NCBI GenBank assembly: GCA_963678485.1
Contig: OY782882.1
Location: 930,001 to 994,000, forward strand
Length of the DNA stretch: 64,000 nucleotides
Direction of reading: 5' to 3'
Source: CALGYY01 sp963678485
GTDB lineage: Bacteria; Bacteroidota; Bacteroidia; Bacteroidales; CAIWKO01
The notes under the pieces are model-generated. The model saw only the letters and a list, made by a program, of their open reading frames with translations, ran no database searches and was not told the origin of the DNA. Position numbers and translations under genes: made by a program. This document shows, one piece after another, positions 1 to 6,476 of the stretch. Numbering within the stretch: position 1 is the stretch's first letter; each line of letters begins with the position of its first letter.

Positions 1-242
1 TCCTTCTCAACTTGCTCTATCTCTTGCTGCGCCTGCTTTTCAAGCAATTCATTTGCTCTGATAAAATCGCTCTGATTGATTTTAACCAGCACTTTGCTCT
101 CCATATCCTGGCCAATAATATGATCGGCGATGCTCCGACTATTATCCTCTATTTCATATTCGATATTATGCGCATTGAGCAAATCAATCAGTTCCTGAGC
201 TTCCTCAGATGAAGGATATCTTTTGTAAATCAGCATTTTCAT
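1..242 (-). CDS. DUF2007-like putative signal-transducing protein, N-terminal part (cut by window edge)
   Basis: Reading the minus strand from ATG at 242 gives 80 codons without a stop, running off the window. The N-terminus (MKMLIYKRYPSSEEAQELID) followed by a short alpha/beta pattern ending in a charged segment (LLEKQAQQEIEQVEK) resembles the small DUF2007-like domain of Bacteroidota proteins in which a transmembrane or helical part follows. An ATG two codons inside (236) is an alternative start. It lies 127 bases downstream of the membrane-protein gene in the same direction, so it may be cotranscribed. The family has no established biochemical role. The reading frame is clear; the family assignment is a recognition call only. 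Confidence 0.55.
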   Translation of the reverse strand, partial: MKMLIYKRYPSSEEAQELIDLLNAHNIEYEIEDNSRSIADHIIGQDMESKVLVKINQSDFIRANELLEKQAQQEIEQVEK

Positions 243-334
243 ATTCTTATAACTATTTGGGTGAAGTGCGCATTCTTACTAATCACAACTCCTTCATTAC
301 TTTTTATTATCGCATAAAAATAATCAATCCAATT

Positions 335-374
335 ACATTATCACATTATCACATTATCACATTAACACATTATT
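335..374. repeat. Five-copy 8-bp tandem repeat (acattatc)
   Basis: Three perfect units acattatc (335-342, 343-350, 351-358) are followed by acattaac (359-366) and acattatt (367-374). The last unit overlaps the stop codon of the minus-strand membrane-protein gene, so the array lies at its 3' end, between it and the next gene. Changes in copy number would alter the intergenic spacing, not a reading frame. Confidence 0.85.
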
Positions 375-1512
375 GTTTTGTTTTATACTGATCAAATGGC
401 TTCAACAACAAATAGGCGCCGGAACTGATTCCGATAAGTAATAGCTGACTGTCGCTGAATTCGGGCATTTGCTTTTCCTTGATCACAACCCAAATAAAAA
501 CCACTCCCATAATAAGCGTCCAAAGGATCATTTGCATACGTGAAATACTGCTGCCATTATCATCGCAAAAGAGATCACTGAAAAAGCCTTTACTGGGACG
601 AATAAATACCGCTTCACCCTGTTTATCCTGATCATTAGTTGCAGATTGATCTTCAGCCAGTCGCTTCTGTTGCATCCGTTTTGAGATAAGTCTGCTACCA
701 GACGTTGTGGCTGTGCTGATCCCCATGATGATTAGCGCAGAAGCTGTGAGTGTATTATATTCCTGTGTACTCATCCAAAGGTATAAATATGAAATAATGA
801 CAATCAGCGTCCAGAAGGCGATTTGGGTATAGGCCAAACTGAATTGGCTATCCGTTGAGGCCACCTTAAGCAAGGTACTCGATCTGGTTAATACGACAAA
901 CACACAAATTACAAATCCTATCATACATAACATTACCCAAAAGGCATTGCGATCGATGGGATAAAGGGCATAACCGTATACATCGGTCTTAAAAGGCTTC
1001 TCTCCATCGAATCCAAGAGAGATGCGATTAATCACCCATGGACTAAACATGTTTTTAAAGTATGCATCACATTGAGATAAAGAAGAGTCAGCCTGATCGA
1101 GATAATATATTACAAAGCCATTATCTGAATCAATGAGAGAATAAGAAAGACTTTTTAACGCAACATTATTAAAATACAAACGAGGAACACGCTCTTCGTA
1201 TGTAACAAGACTATCCAAACGTTTGATATTATTCACTTCAACAGCGATGTAACCATTCATGAACAGCTTACGTTTTGCGGTTTTGCGTGCTATCACTGAA
1301 TTGGTAAAGCCATCCCAGCAGTATACAGCAGTAACACGAAGCACGGTATCGGTATTTTGTCGACCATTCTGTTCATACACTTCCTTGGGCGTCTTCACAA
1401 TAAATCCATCAGGGAAAGCCACCAGTACAATGATGGCCAGCACAAATCCAAGCACCAGATAAAAAGCATAGTTCTTATGAAAAGGGATAAAGGCGTCCGA
1501 TTTAGTTTTCAT
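370..1512 (-). CDS. Membrane protein with two copies of an uncharacterised TM-pair module
   Basis: 380 residues from ATG at 1512; an in-frame ATG at 1584 would overlap the upstream gene and adds an atypical leader, so the shorter start is preferred. One TM segment lies near the N-terminus (YAFYLVLGFVLAIIVLV), then a soluble extracytoplasmic part to about residue 190, one TM (FWVMLCMIGFVICVFVV), and two related TM pairs. Module 1 has YTQIAFWTLIVIISYLYLW and ALIIMGISTATTSGS; module 2 has RMQMILWTLIMGVVFIWVV and QLLLIGISSGAYLLLKP. Both share a Q..(F/L)WTLI...(Y/F)(L/I)W then LxxxGIS pattern, and module 2 is preceded by GFFSDLFCDDNGSS. I recognise this as a widespread uncharacterised family, also in Proteobacteria. 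It follows the SUMF1-like gene by 55 bases, probably in one operon. Confidence 0.75.
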   Translation of the reverse strand: MKTKSDAFIPFHKNYAFYLVLGFVLAIIVLVAFPDGFIVKTPKEVYEQNGRQNTDTVLRVTAVYCWDGFTNSVIARKTAKRKLFMNGYIAVEVNNIKRLDSLVTYEERVPRLYFNNVALKSLSYSLIDSDNGFVIYYLDQADSSLSQCDAYFKNMFSPWVINRISLGFDGEKPFKTDVYGYALYPIDRNAFWVMLCMIGFVICVFVVLTRSSTLLKVASTDSQFSLAYTQIAFWTLIVIISYLYLWMSTQEYNTLTASALIIMGISTATTSGSRLISKRMQQKRLAEDQSATNDQDKQGEAVFIRPSKGFFSDLFCDDNGSSISRMQMILWTLIMGVVFIWVVIKEKQMPEFSDSQLLLIGISSGAYLLLKPFDQYKTKQ

Positions 1513-1567
1513 ATTATGATTTATTAATTTTGATAAATATATAAATTTTTTGACAAGATGAAAATTT

Positions 1568-2212
1568 TCAAAGTGATTGCGCAAGTCTGAATCCTAAATC
1601 ATCGATTTTAAAATCGGGATGACCCCTCCGGCGATTAGTAGCGAGGCATCCACGTTCCGGATCATTCCAGCCACCACCACGAAAAATTCGGTAACTACCA
1701 TAGACTTCTTCGTCGTACAAATCCCAACACCACTCCCAGACATTTCCAAGCATATCGAACAAACCCCATGCATTGGGCATTTTCGAATCCACCTCATGTG
1801 TGCAGGCATCAGCATTCCCTTTATACCATGCAATTTGATCAAGATCTCCGTATCTTACTTTGTCAGTACCAGCCTTACATGCATACTGCCATTCGGCGTC
1901 GGTGGGCAAACGATACCCTATGGCATTCGGATTCTTAATTTTCACTTCGCCATTATTGTCAACGAAATAAAATTCTGGAAGACCTTCTTTTTTTGAAAGG
2001 GCATTACAAAATGCAATGGCATCATTCCACGATACATTCTCTACAGGTCGCCGTGGACCCTTGAATGCAGAAGGATTGCAGTGCATTATTGCAAAATAAA
2101 TATCCTGCGTAACTGCAAACTCTGCAAGGCTGAACGGAACAATTTCAACCTCCCATGTCTTTTTTATTCGATCATCTCTTAAAACAATCTCTCCTCCGGG
2201 AATGACAAGCAT
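1568..2212 (-). CDS. SUMF1 / formylglycine-generating-enzyme-fold protein, probably non-catalytic
   Basis: 214 residues, cytoplasmic (no signal peptide). Family hallmarks in order: MLVIPGGEIVLRDD at the N-terminus, AVTQDIYFAIM (about 33-43), PVENVSWNDAIAFCNALS (56-73), YRLPTDAEWQYACKAG (100-115), NAWGLFDMLGNVWEWCWD (147-164), FRGGGW (177-182) and a final LGFRLA. Genuine aerobic formylglycine-generating enzymes bind copper with two cysteines after the RGGSW-like turn. Here only the second position has Cys (C189, in GCLATNRRR); the first is Asn/Asp. It is therefore more likely a binding or scaffold member of this fold than a sulfatase-activating enzyme, and no sulfatase lies in the window. First gene of a likely operon with the membrane protein downstream. 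Confidence 0.85.
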   Translation of the reverse strand: MLVIPGGEIVLRDDRIKKTWEVEIVPFSLAEFAVTQDIYFAIMHCNPSAFKGPRRPVENVSWNDAIAFCNALSKKEGLPEFYFVDNNGEVKIKNPNAIGYRLPTDAEWQYACKAGTDKVRYGDLDQIAWYKGNADACTHEVDSKMPNAWGLFDMLGNVWEWCWDLYDEEVYGSYRIFRGGGWNDPERGCLATNRRRGHPDFKIDDLGFRLAQSL

Positions 2213-2707
2213 AGGTAAAGTTATTACAAGAAACTATAAAAGTTCAAACATAGGAAAAAAAACAAAATGGGGATTTTCGAATTTACCCTATAGAGTCAAA
2301 ACCATAGAATTTCTTACCTCACTTTTTTGCAAAAAACCGCCAAACCTCTGATAAGCGTAGGAGAAAAAAATTTCACTTTTTTATGAATAACTATTTACAA
2401 CCATTTCAGAAGGCCGACAGCTGCAAAGGAGCAATTACAGGAAAGAAAAAAATTTTCACAATTCTTCAAATGACATATTTTGAATTCATTTATGAGTTGT
2501 GAAATTAATAACAGCATGAGAGTAATACTCATCTGTTTTATAAAAGTAAAATGTGCTCTATCGGAATAATTAGGTCTCACAGAAATCCTTCACACAAAAC
2601 AAAAAGATATCAAAACCCTTCAACTGTGTAAGTTGCGAATCATCAAGAATGAAGGCCAATAGCTGCGATTGTTGGAGAACTTAATCATCAAAATTGAAAT
2701 CAAAAAG
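2213..2707. other. 495-base intergenic stretch without a recognisable gene
   Basis: AT-rich spacer between the SUMF1-like gene and pntB. It holds the promoter element at 2245-2252. The only open frame (61 codons, minus strand, from 2580) has no family resemblance or start signals. No strong hairpin seen. Confidence 0.6.
2245..2252 (-). promoter_or_regulatory. TAnnTTTG -7 promoter element for the SUMF1-like gene
   Basis: Minus-strand TATGTTTG, 33 bases before the ATG at 2212, matching the Bacteroidota housekeeping sigma -7 consensus. No convincing -33 TTTG at 19-21 bases. Confidence 0.55.
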
Positions 2708-4156
2708 CTACAGCTCTTTAATTTCACTTATTAATTTCTGCAGTACAACTTTGGCATCACCAAACAGCATTGAATTCTTAGGATGATAGAAAAGATTATT
2801 TTCGATAGCCGCGTAGCCCATAGCCATGGACCGCTTAATAACGATCACATACTTTGCATCCAATACAGTTATAACAGGCATTCCATAGACAGGACTTGAA
2901 GGATCATCAAGGGCGGCAGGATTCACAACGTCGTTAGCACCGATTACAATCACGACATCGGTACTACTCATTTCCTGATTTGCATCTTCCATTTCGATGA
3001 GTTTCGTATAAGGCACATCGGCCTCTGCAAGTAGTACATTCATATGTCCGGGCATACGACCTGCCACCGGGTGTATTGCATATTTTACTTCCACACCCCG
3101 ACTCTCAAGCAGTTGATCAAGTTCGTGACATGCGTGCTGCGCTTGAGCAACAGCAAGTCCGTAACCAGGGACGATATAAACTTTTTGGGAATAATTCAAC
3201 AAAACTGCAGCATCACTCAGCGTAATCTCTTTTGCTACCTTAACTTCACCGCCCCCTGACTTTGATTGAACAACACCAAAATTCCCAAGAATCACATTCA
3301 TCAATGAACGATTCATGGCTTTGGTCATAAGCAAAGTAAGTATCATTCCTGAAGATCCGACAAGAATACCTCCTGTAATCATCGCCTGATTGCTGTACAT
3401 AAATCCTCCACAAGCCGCGGCCATCCCAGTAAAGGAATTCAGCAAGGAAATTACAACCGGCATATCTGCCCCACCAATGGGCATAACGAAGGTAACACCG
3501 TAAACCAGTGCAATACCAGCAAACACATAGATCAGCCAATTATAGGGAGATGCGGGAGAAAGTAACATGAGACCAACAGCCATAACGATTAAAAGCACCA
3601 GCATTCCAAGATTTAAAAATCGTATAAATCGCGTTTTTATATCTTTGATTTTTTCATCTAACTTTCCAAACGCGATCATACTTCCTGCAAAGGAAACACT
3701 ACCGATCATCACACCAAGATATACAGTGAGCGACAGCCCGCTAAACATATGTGATGCACCAGCAGCTATCGCTGCAGCCTGCATTTTCGGAAACTCAATC
3801 AACGAAATCAAGGCAGCTGCAGCTCCCCCCATCCCATTAAATAATGAGACCATTTGCGGCATTGCGGTCATTTTTACTTTGCGAGCACCAATCCAACCAA
3901 CTACGGTCCCTATAACAATAGCCGCCAAAATCCATATAATATTACCAATGGGCTTCCCATCCTCTTTGTGAAAAATAATTGTAAAGATGATGGCGAGAAG
4001 CATTCCAGCAGCAGCCCACAGATTTCCACTTCGAGCGGTATCAGGGTGACTTAGACGCTTCAATCCAAGAATAAAGAGTATTGAGGCTATCACATAGGAA
4101 ATTTCCAATAATGACAAACCTGCTGTAAATTGTATAGTTTTTTCAATGCTTTCCAT
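2708..4156 (-). CDS. pntB: NAD(P) transhydrogenase subunit beta
   Basis: 482 residues. About nine membrane-spanning segments fill residues 15-290, starting with LLEISYVIASILFILGLKRL, and include the glycine-rich NGMGGAAAALISL and IGGADMPVVISLLNSFTG stretches typical of the proton-channel part. The C-terminal NADP(H)-binding domain III has the GYGLAVAQAQ fingerprint, then VAGRMPGHMNVLLAEA and GANDVVNPAA. The enzyme couples hydride transfer from NADH to NADP+ to proton entry at the inner membrane, supplying NADPH. It is the last of three genes (pntAA-pntAB-pntB), 12 bases after pntAB. Confidence 0.97.
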   Translation of the reverse strand: MESIEKTIQFTAGLSLLEISYVIASILFILGLKRLSHPDTARSGNLWAAAGMLLAIIFTIIFHKEDGKPIGNIIWILAAIVIGTVVGWIGARKVKMTAMPQMVSLFNGMGGAAAALISLIEFPKMQAAAIAAGASHMFSGLSLTVYLGVMIGSVSFAGSMIAFGKLDEKIKDIKTRFIRFLNLGMLVLLIVMAVGLMLLSPASPYNWLIYVFAGIALVYGVTFVMPIGGADMPVVISLLNSFTGMAAACGGFMYSNQAMITGGILVGSSGMILTLLMTKAMNRSLMNVILGNFGVVQSKSGGGEVKVAKEITLSDAAVLLNYSQKVYIVPGYGLAVAQAQHACHELDQLLESRGVEVKYAIHPVAGRMPGHMNVLLAEADVPYTKLIEMEDANQEMSSTDVVIVIGANDVVNPAALDDPSSPVYGMPVITVLDAKYVIVIKRSMAMGYAAIENNLFYHPKNSMLFGDAKVVLQKLISEIKEL

Positions 4157-4168
4157 GATTACAGCTCC

Positions 4169-4480
4169 TTATTTCTTTTTTTTACGGAACATTTCTAACA
4201 TACGGTCGGTAACAACAAAACCACCGACAACATTCATCATTCCCAGTACCACGGCCAAAAAGCCGAGGACCATCGATAGTGTATCTGTCGGTTCGGCGTG
4301 ACCCAACACGATGATCGATCCAATCACAACCACTCCGTGTATTGCGTTGGCGCCTGACATCAGCGGTGTATGCAGCACAGCCGGAACGTGAGAAATCACT
4401 TCTACGCCAAGAAATATGGATAATATTACAATGAAAATAATATCCTTGTATTCATAAAATAATTTAAGTACTTCTTCCAT
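4169..4480 (-). CDS. pntAB: NAD(P) transhydrogenase alpha subunit, membrane part
   Basis: 103 residues with three membrane segments (IIFIVILSIFLGVEVI; GVVVIGSIIVLG; LSMVLGFLAVVLGMMNVVGGF) and the conserved HVPAVLHTPLMSGANAIHG stretch that links the first and second helices. In many bacteria this domain is a separate polypeptide, as here; in E. coli it is fused to the NAD-binding part. It starts 3 bases after the stop of pntAA, so tight translational linkage is likely. The C-terminal RKKKK tail is the usual positive cytoplasmic end. Confidence 0.95.
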   Translation of the reverse strand: MEEVLKLFYEYKDIIFIVILSIFLGVEVISHVPAVLHTPLMSGANAIHGVVVIGSIIVLGHAEPTDTLSMVLGFLAVVLGMMNVVGGFVVTDRMLEMFRKKKK

Positions 4481-4483
4481 GGT

Positions 4484-5611
4484 TTATAGGTTTAATGCGG
4501 ATTTTACACGATCATTGATTACTGCACCTGCATGAGTAACACAGCTGCCTTTTATAATATCATCTTCAAAGTTCAGCGTCAATTCGCCTTCTTTGCTGAT
4601 AAGCAATTTTAAGAAATTCAATACATTTTTCGCAAACATACTACTGGCATCAGACGACATCATGGATGGCAGATTGGAGTTACCTATTATTTTTACTCCG
4701 CCATGCATTTTGATTTCACCATTAACGGTCAATTCACAATTGCCTCCGGTGGATGCAGCAAGATCAACAATTACTGATCCTGGTCGCATTGCATCAACGG
4801 TGGCAGTTCGGATAAGTAAAGGTGCATTCTTCCCGGGTATCTGCGCAGTACAAATAATCACATCTGATTTTACAGCATGGTCGTGTATCGCAGCAGCCTG
4901 CCGTTGCTTAAACTCATCGGTTTGCTCCACTGCATATCCACCTGCACTTTTATCATCAACGGCTCCTTCAACTTCAATAAATTTACCACCAAGACTTAGC
5001 ACCTCCTCCTTTACAGCGGCTCTAACATCGAATACTTCCACCACAGCGCCCAGTTTCCGAGCAGTCGCCAAGGCTTGCAAACCGGCCACCCCGGCACCTA
5101 ATACCATGAGACGCGCCGGACTAATTGTTCCAGCAGCTGTCATAAACATGGGGAAAAAGCGTGGAAGTTCCAACGCAGCCATCAATACTGCCTTGTAGCC
5201 CGAAACAGTCGCCATTGAGGATAAAATATCCATCGCCTGGGCAGGCGTAGTCCGTGGAATTATATCTAATCCGAAAGCAGTCACTCCTGATTCCTTCAAA
5301 CCCAACACTAAGGCTTTGTTTGCATAAGGATTTAGCACACTTAAGCATATCATTTCCTTGCGGAATTTCTTTACCTCATCCACTCTTGGCGGATTGATTC
5401 TCACAATAAGTCCTGCCCTATCGAGAATCTCTGAAGAAGATTTTATCAAGGCTCCGGAAGCAGTATACTCCCCGTCAGAAAAATATGCATTGTTGCCAGC
5501 ACCAGCCTCAACCCAAACTTCGACTTTGAGTTTTACAAGTGCTGAAACAACAGCGGGAGTCAATGCAACACGTTGCTCGACACCCTGTTCTTTAAGTACA
5601 CCAATTAACAT
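4484..5611 (-). CDS. pntAA: NAD(P) transhydrogenase alpha subunit, NAD(H)-binding part
   Basis: 375 residues from ATG at 5611 (MLIGVLKEQGVEQRVALTP). The longer frame to 5668 is rejected because the promoter box at 5630-5637 falls inside it. The two Rossmann-like halves of domain I are visible: the alanine-dehydrogenase-type N-terminal half, and the NAD-binding half with VLGAGVAGLQALATARKLGA at about 170-190. The RQ-loop region (GGYAVEQTDEFKQRQ) and the IPGKNAPLLI stretch are present. It supplies the cytosolic NADH site of the enzyme. First gene of the pnt operon, divergent from the tetR gene. Confidence 0.95.
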   Translation of the reverse strand: MLIGVLKEQGVEQRVALTPAVVSALVKLKVEVWVEAGAGNNAYFSDGEYTASGALIKSSSEILDRAGLIVRINPPRVDEVKKFRKEMICLSVLNPYANKALVLGLKESGVTAFGLDIIPRTTPAQAMDILSSMATVSGYKAVLMAALELPRFFPMFMTAAGTISPARLMVLGAGVAGLQALATARKLGAVVEVFDVRAAVKEEVLSLGGKFIEVEGAVDDKSAGGYAVEQTDEFKQRQAAAIHDHAVKSDVIICTAQIPGKNAPLLIRTATVDAMRPGSVIVDLAASTGGNCELTVNGEIKMHGGVKIIGNSNLPSMMSSDASSMFAKNVLNFLKLLISKEGELTLNFEDDIIKGSCVTHAGAVINDRVKSALNL

Positions 5612-5629
5612 ATTCAGGTATTTTAATAT

Positions 5630-5637
5630 CAAATTTA
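5630..5637 (-). promoter_or_regulatory. TAnnTTTG -7 element for the pnt operon
   Basis: Minus-strand TAAATTTG, 19 bases before the ATG at 5611. It lies inside the longer possible frame and so decides the pntAA start. Confidence 0.6.
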
Positions 5638-5678
5638 CAACATTCTGTGTCAGAAAAAAAATTTTCACATAATATTAT

Positions 5679-5753
5679 TTCGAATAATTAGTTTTTGTAC
5701 TTTTGGAACGTTTTAGTCTTTTGTTCGAATAATCATTTAGTCAAATAGTCAAA
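5679..5753. promoter_or_regulatory. Operator-like repeats between pntAA and tetR
   Basis: The 10-mer ttcgaataat occurs twice (5679-5688 and 5724-5733), each centred on the palindromic TTCGAA and flanking the tetR -7 element. An 8-bp tandem, tagtcaaa twice (5738-5745, 5746-5753), directly precedes the start codon. TetR proteins usually repress their own promoter through such sites, so these are candidate operators; this is inference. Confidence 0.4.
5698..5705 (+). promoter_or_regulatory. TAnnTTTG -7 element for the tetR gene
   Basis: TACTTTTG, 50 bases before the ATG at 5756, between the two ttcgaataat copies. No clear -33 element. Confidence 0.5.
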
Positions 5754-5755
5754 AT

Positions 5756-6331
5756 ATGGATAATATAATGAGAAACAATATTTTGGAGAGCGCCAAAGCT
5801 GTTTTCTCTAAATATGGTTTCAAGAAAACGACGCTGGATGACATTGCCAAGGCAGTGGGAAAGGGAAAGAGCTCCTTGTATTACTATTTTAAAAATAAGG
5901 AAGAGCTTTTCGAAGAGATGATGATTCTTGAGGTTGAAAAGATGAAGAATGCCTTCACCTCAGCAGTGGATGCGGAGAAAATCCCAAAACAAAAACTTCG
6001 CACCTATATCCTTTTGCGAATGGAACTTTTTGTCACCCTGGTAAGCTTTTACCCAACTTTTCGTCAGGAATTTGCAGAAAACTGGGGATATATCGAAAGG
6101 ATACGCGCTCGCTACGATGCAGAAGAGCTGGTCATTATAAAGGGAATCTTACAATCGGGGATTGACAGCGGTGAATTTGCCATTACAGATATTGAGCTAA
6201 CCTCCCAAGCAATCATTAAAGCAATGAAAGGCTTTGAGTTTCCGTGGGCTGTGCAACACGACAGTAAAGAAATGGGCAAGGACATAGACTCCTTACTTGA
6301 TATTCTTTTTTACGGAGTTGTAAAGCGCTAA
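5756..6331 (+). CDS. TetR/AcrR-family transcriptional regulator
   Basis: 191 residues. The N-terminal helix-turn-helix is clear: ILESAKAVFSKYGFKKTTLD, then DIAKAVGKGKSSLYYYFKNK (about residues 9-52), followed by EELFEEMM. The C-terminal half (about 60-190) is the variable all-helical ligand-binding and dimerisation domain. A second ATG four codons in (5768) is possible. It precedes the MMPL exporter, LolA-like protein and barrel genes by 145 bases, the typical place for a local repressor of an efflux or export operon that responds to the transported compound. Confidence 0.93.
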   Translation: MDNIMRNNILESAKAVFSKYGFKKTTLDDIAKAVGKGKSSLYYYFKNKEELFEEMMILEVEKMKNAFTSAVDAEKIPKQKLRTYILLRMELFVTLVSFYPTFRQEFAENWGYIERIRARYDAEELVIIKGILQSGIDSGEFAITDIELTSQAIIKAMKGFEFPWAVQHDSKEMGKDIDSLLDILFYGVVKR

Positions 6332-6369
6332 ACACATCGTAAACCTGCCAATCACGGGTATGGACCCTC

Positions 6370-6420
6370 CGCCGTTGGCGGGATTGTTCGCCTAAGGCTT
6401 TTAATTCGCCTTCGGCTTTT
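6370..6420 (+). terminator. Cluster of small GC-rich hairpins, possible terminator
   Basis: Between tetR and the exporter lie ccgcc-gtt-ggcgg, gcc-taa-ggc followed by tttt, and gcc-ttc-ggc (6408-6416) followed by tttt. The stems are short, so termination would be partial. The GC-rich character stands out from the AT-rich surroundings. Confidence 0.35.
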
Positions 6421-6476
6421 AAAAACCAAGGCTCACGAATAAATAAAACATAACACCTGAGATTAACCCCACGAAT

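Noticed and set aside
335..374. Possible CRISPR-like repeats
   Set aside because: Unit of 8 bases without spacers; a simple tandem repeat.
12..391. Two short plus-strand frames at the left edge
   Set aside because: They are opposite the real minus-strand DUF2007-like gene and the tandem repeat.
1568..2212. Genuine formylglycine-generating enzyme / sulfatase activator
   Set aside because: The first of the two copper-binding cysteines is missing and no sulfatase is in the window.
2395..2580. 61-codon minus-strand frame in the 2213-2707 gap
   Set aside because: No start signals, no family resemblance, low-complexity composition.
4169..5611. Frameshifted pntA
   Set aside because: Alpha subunit split into separate NAD-binding and membrane polypeptides is a normal arrangement; both have clean starts and stops.
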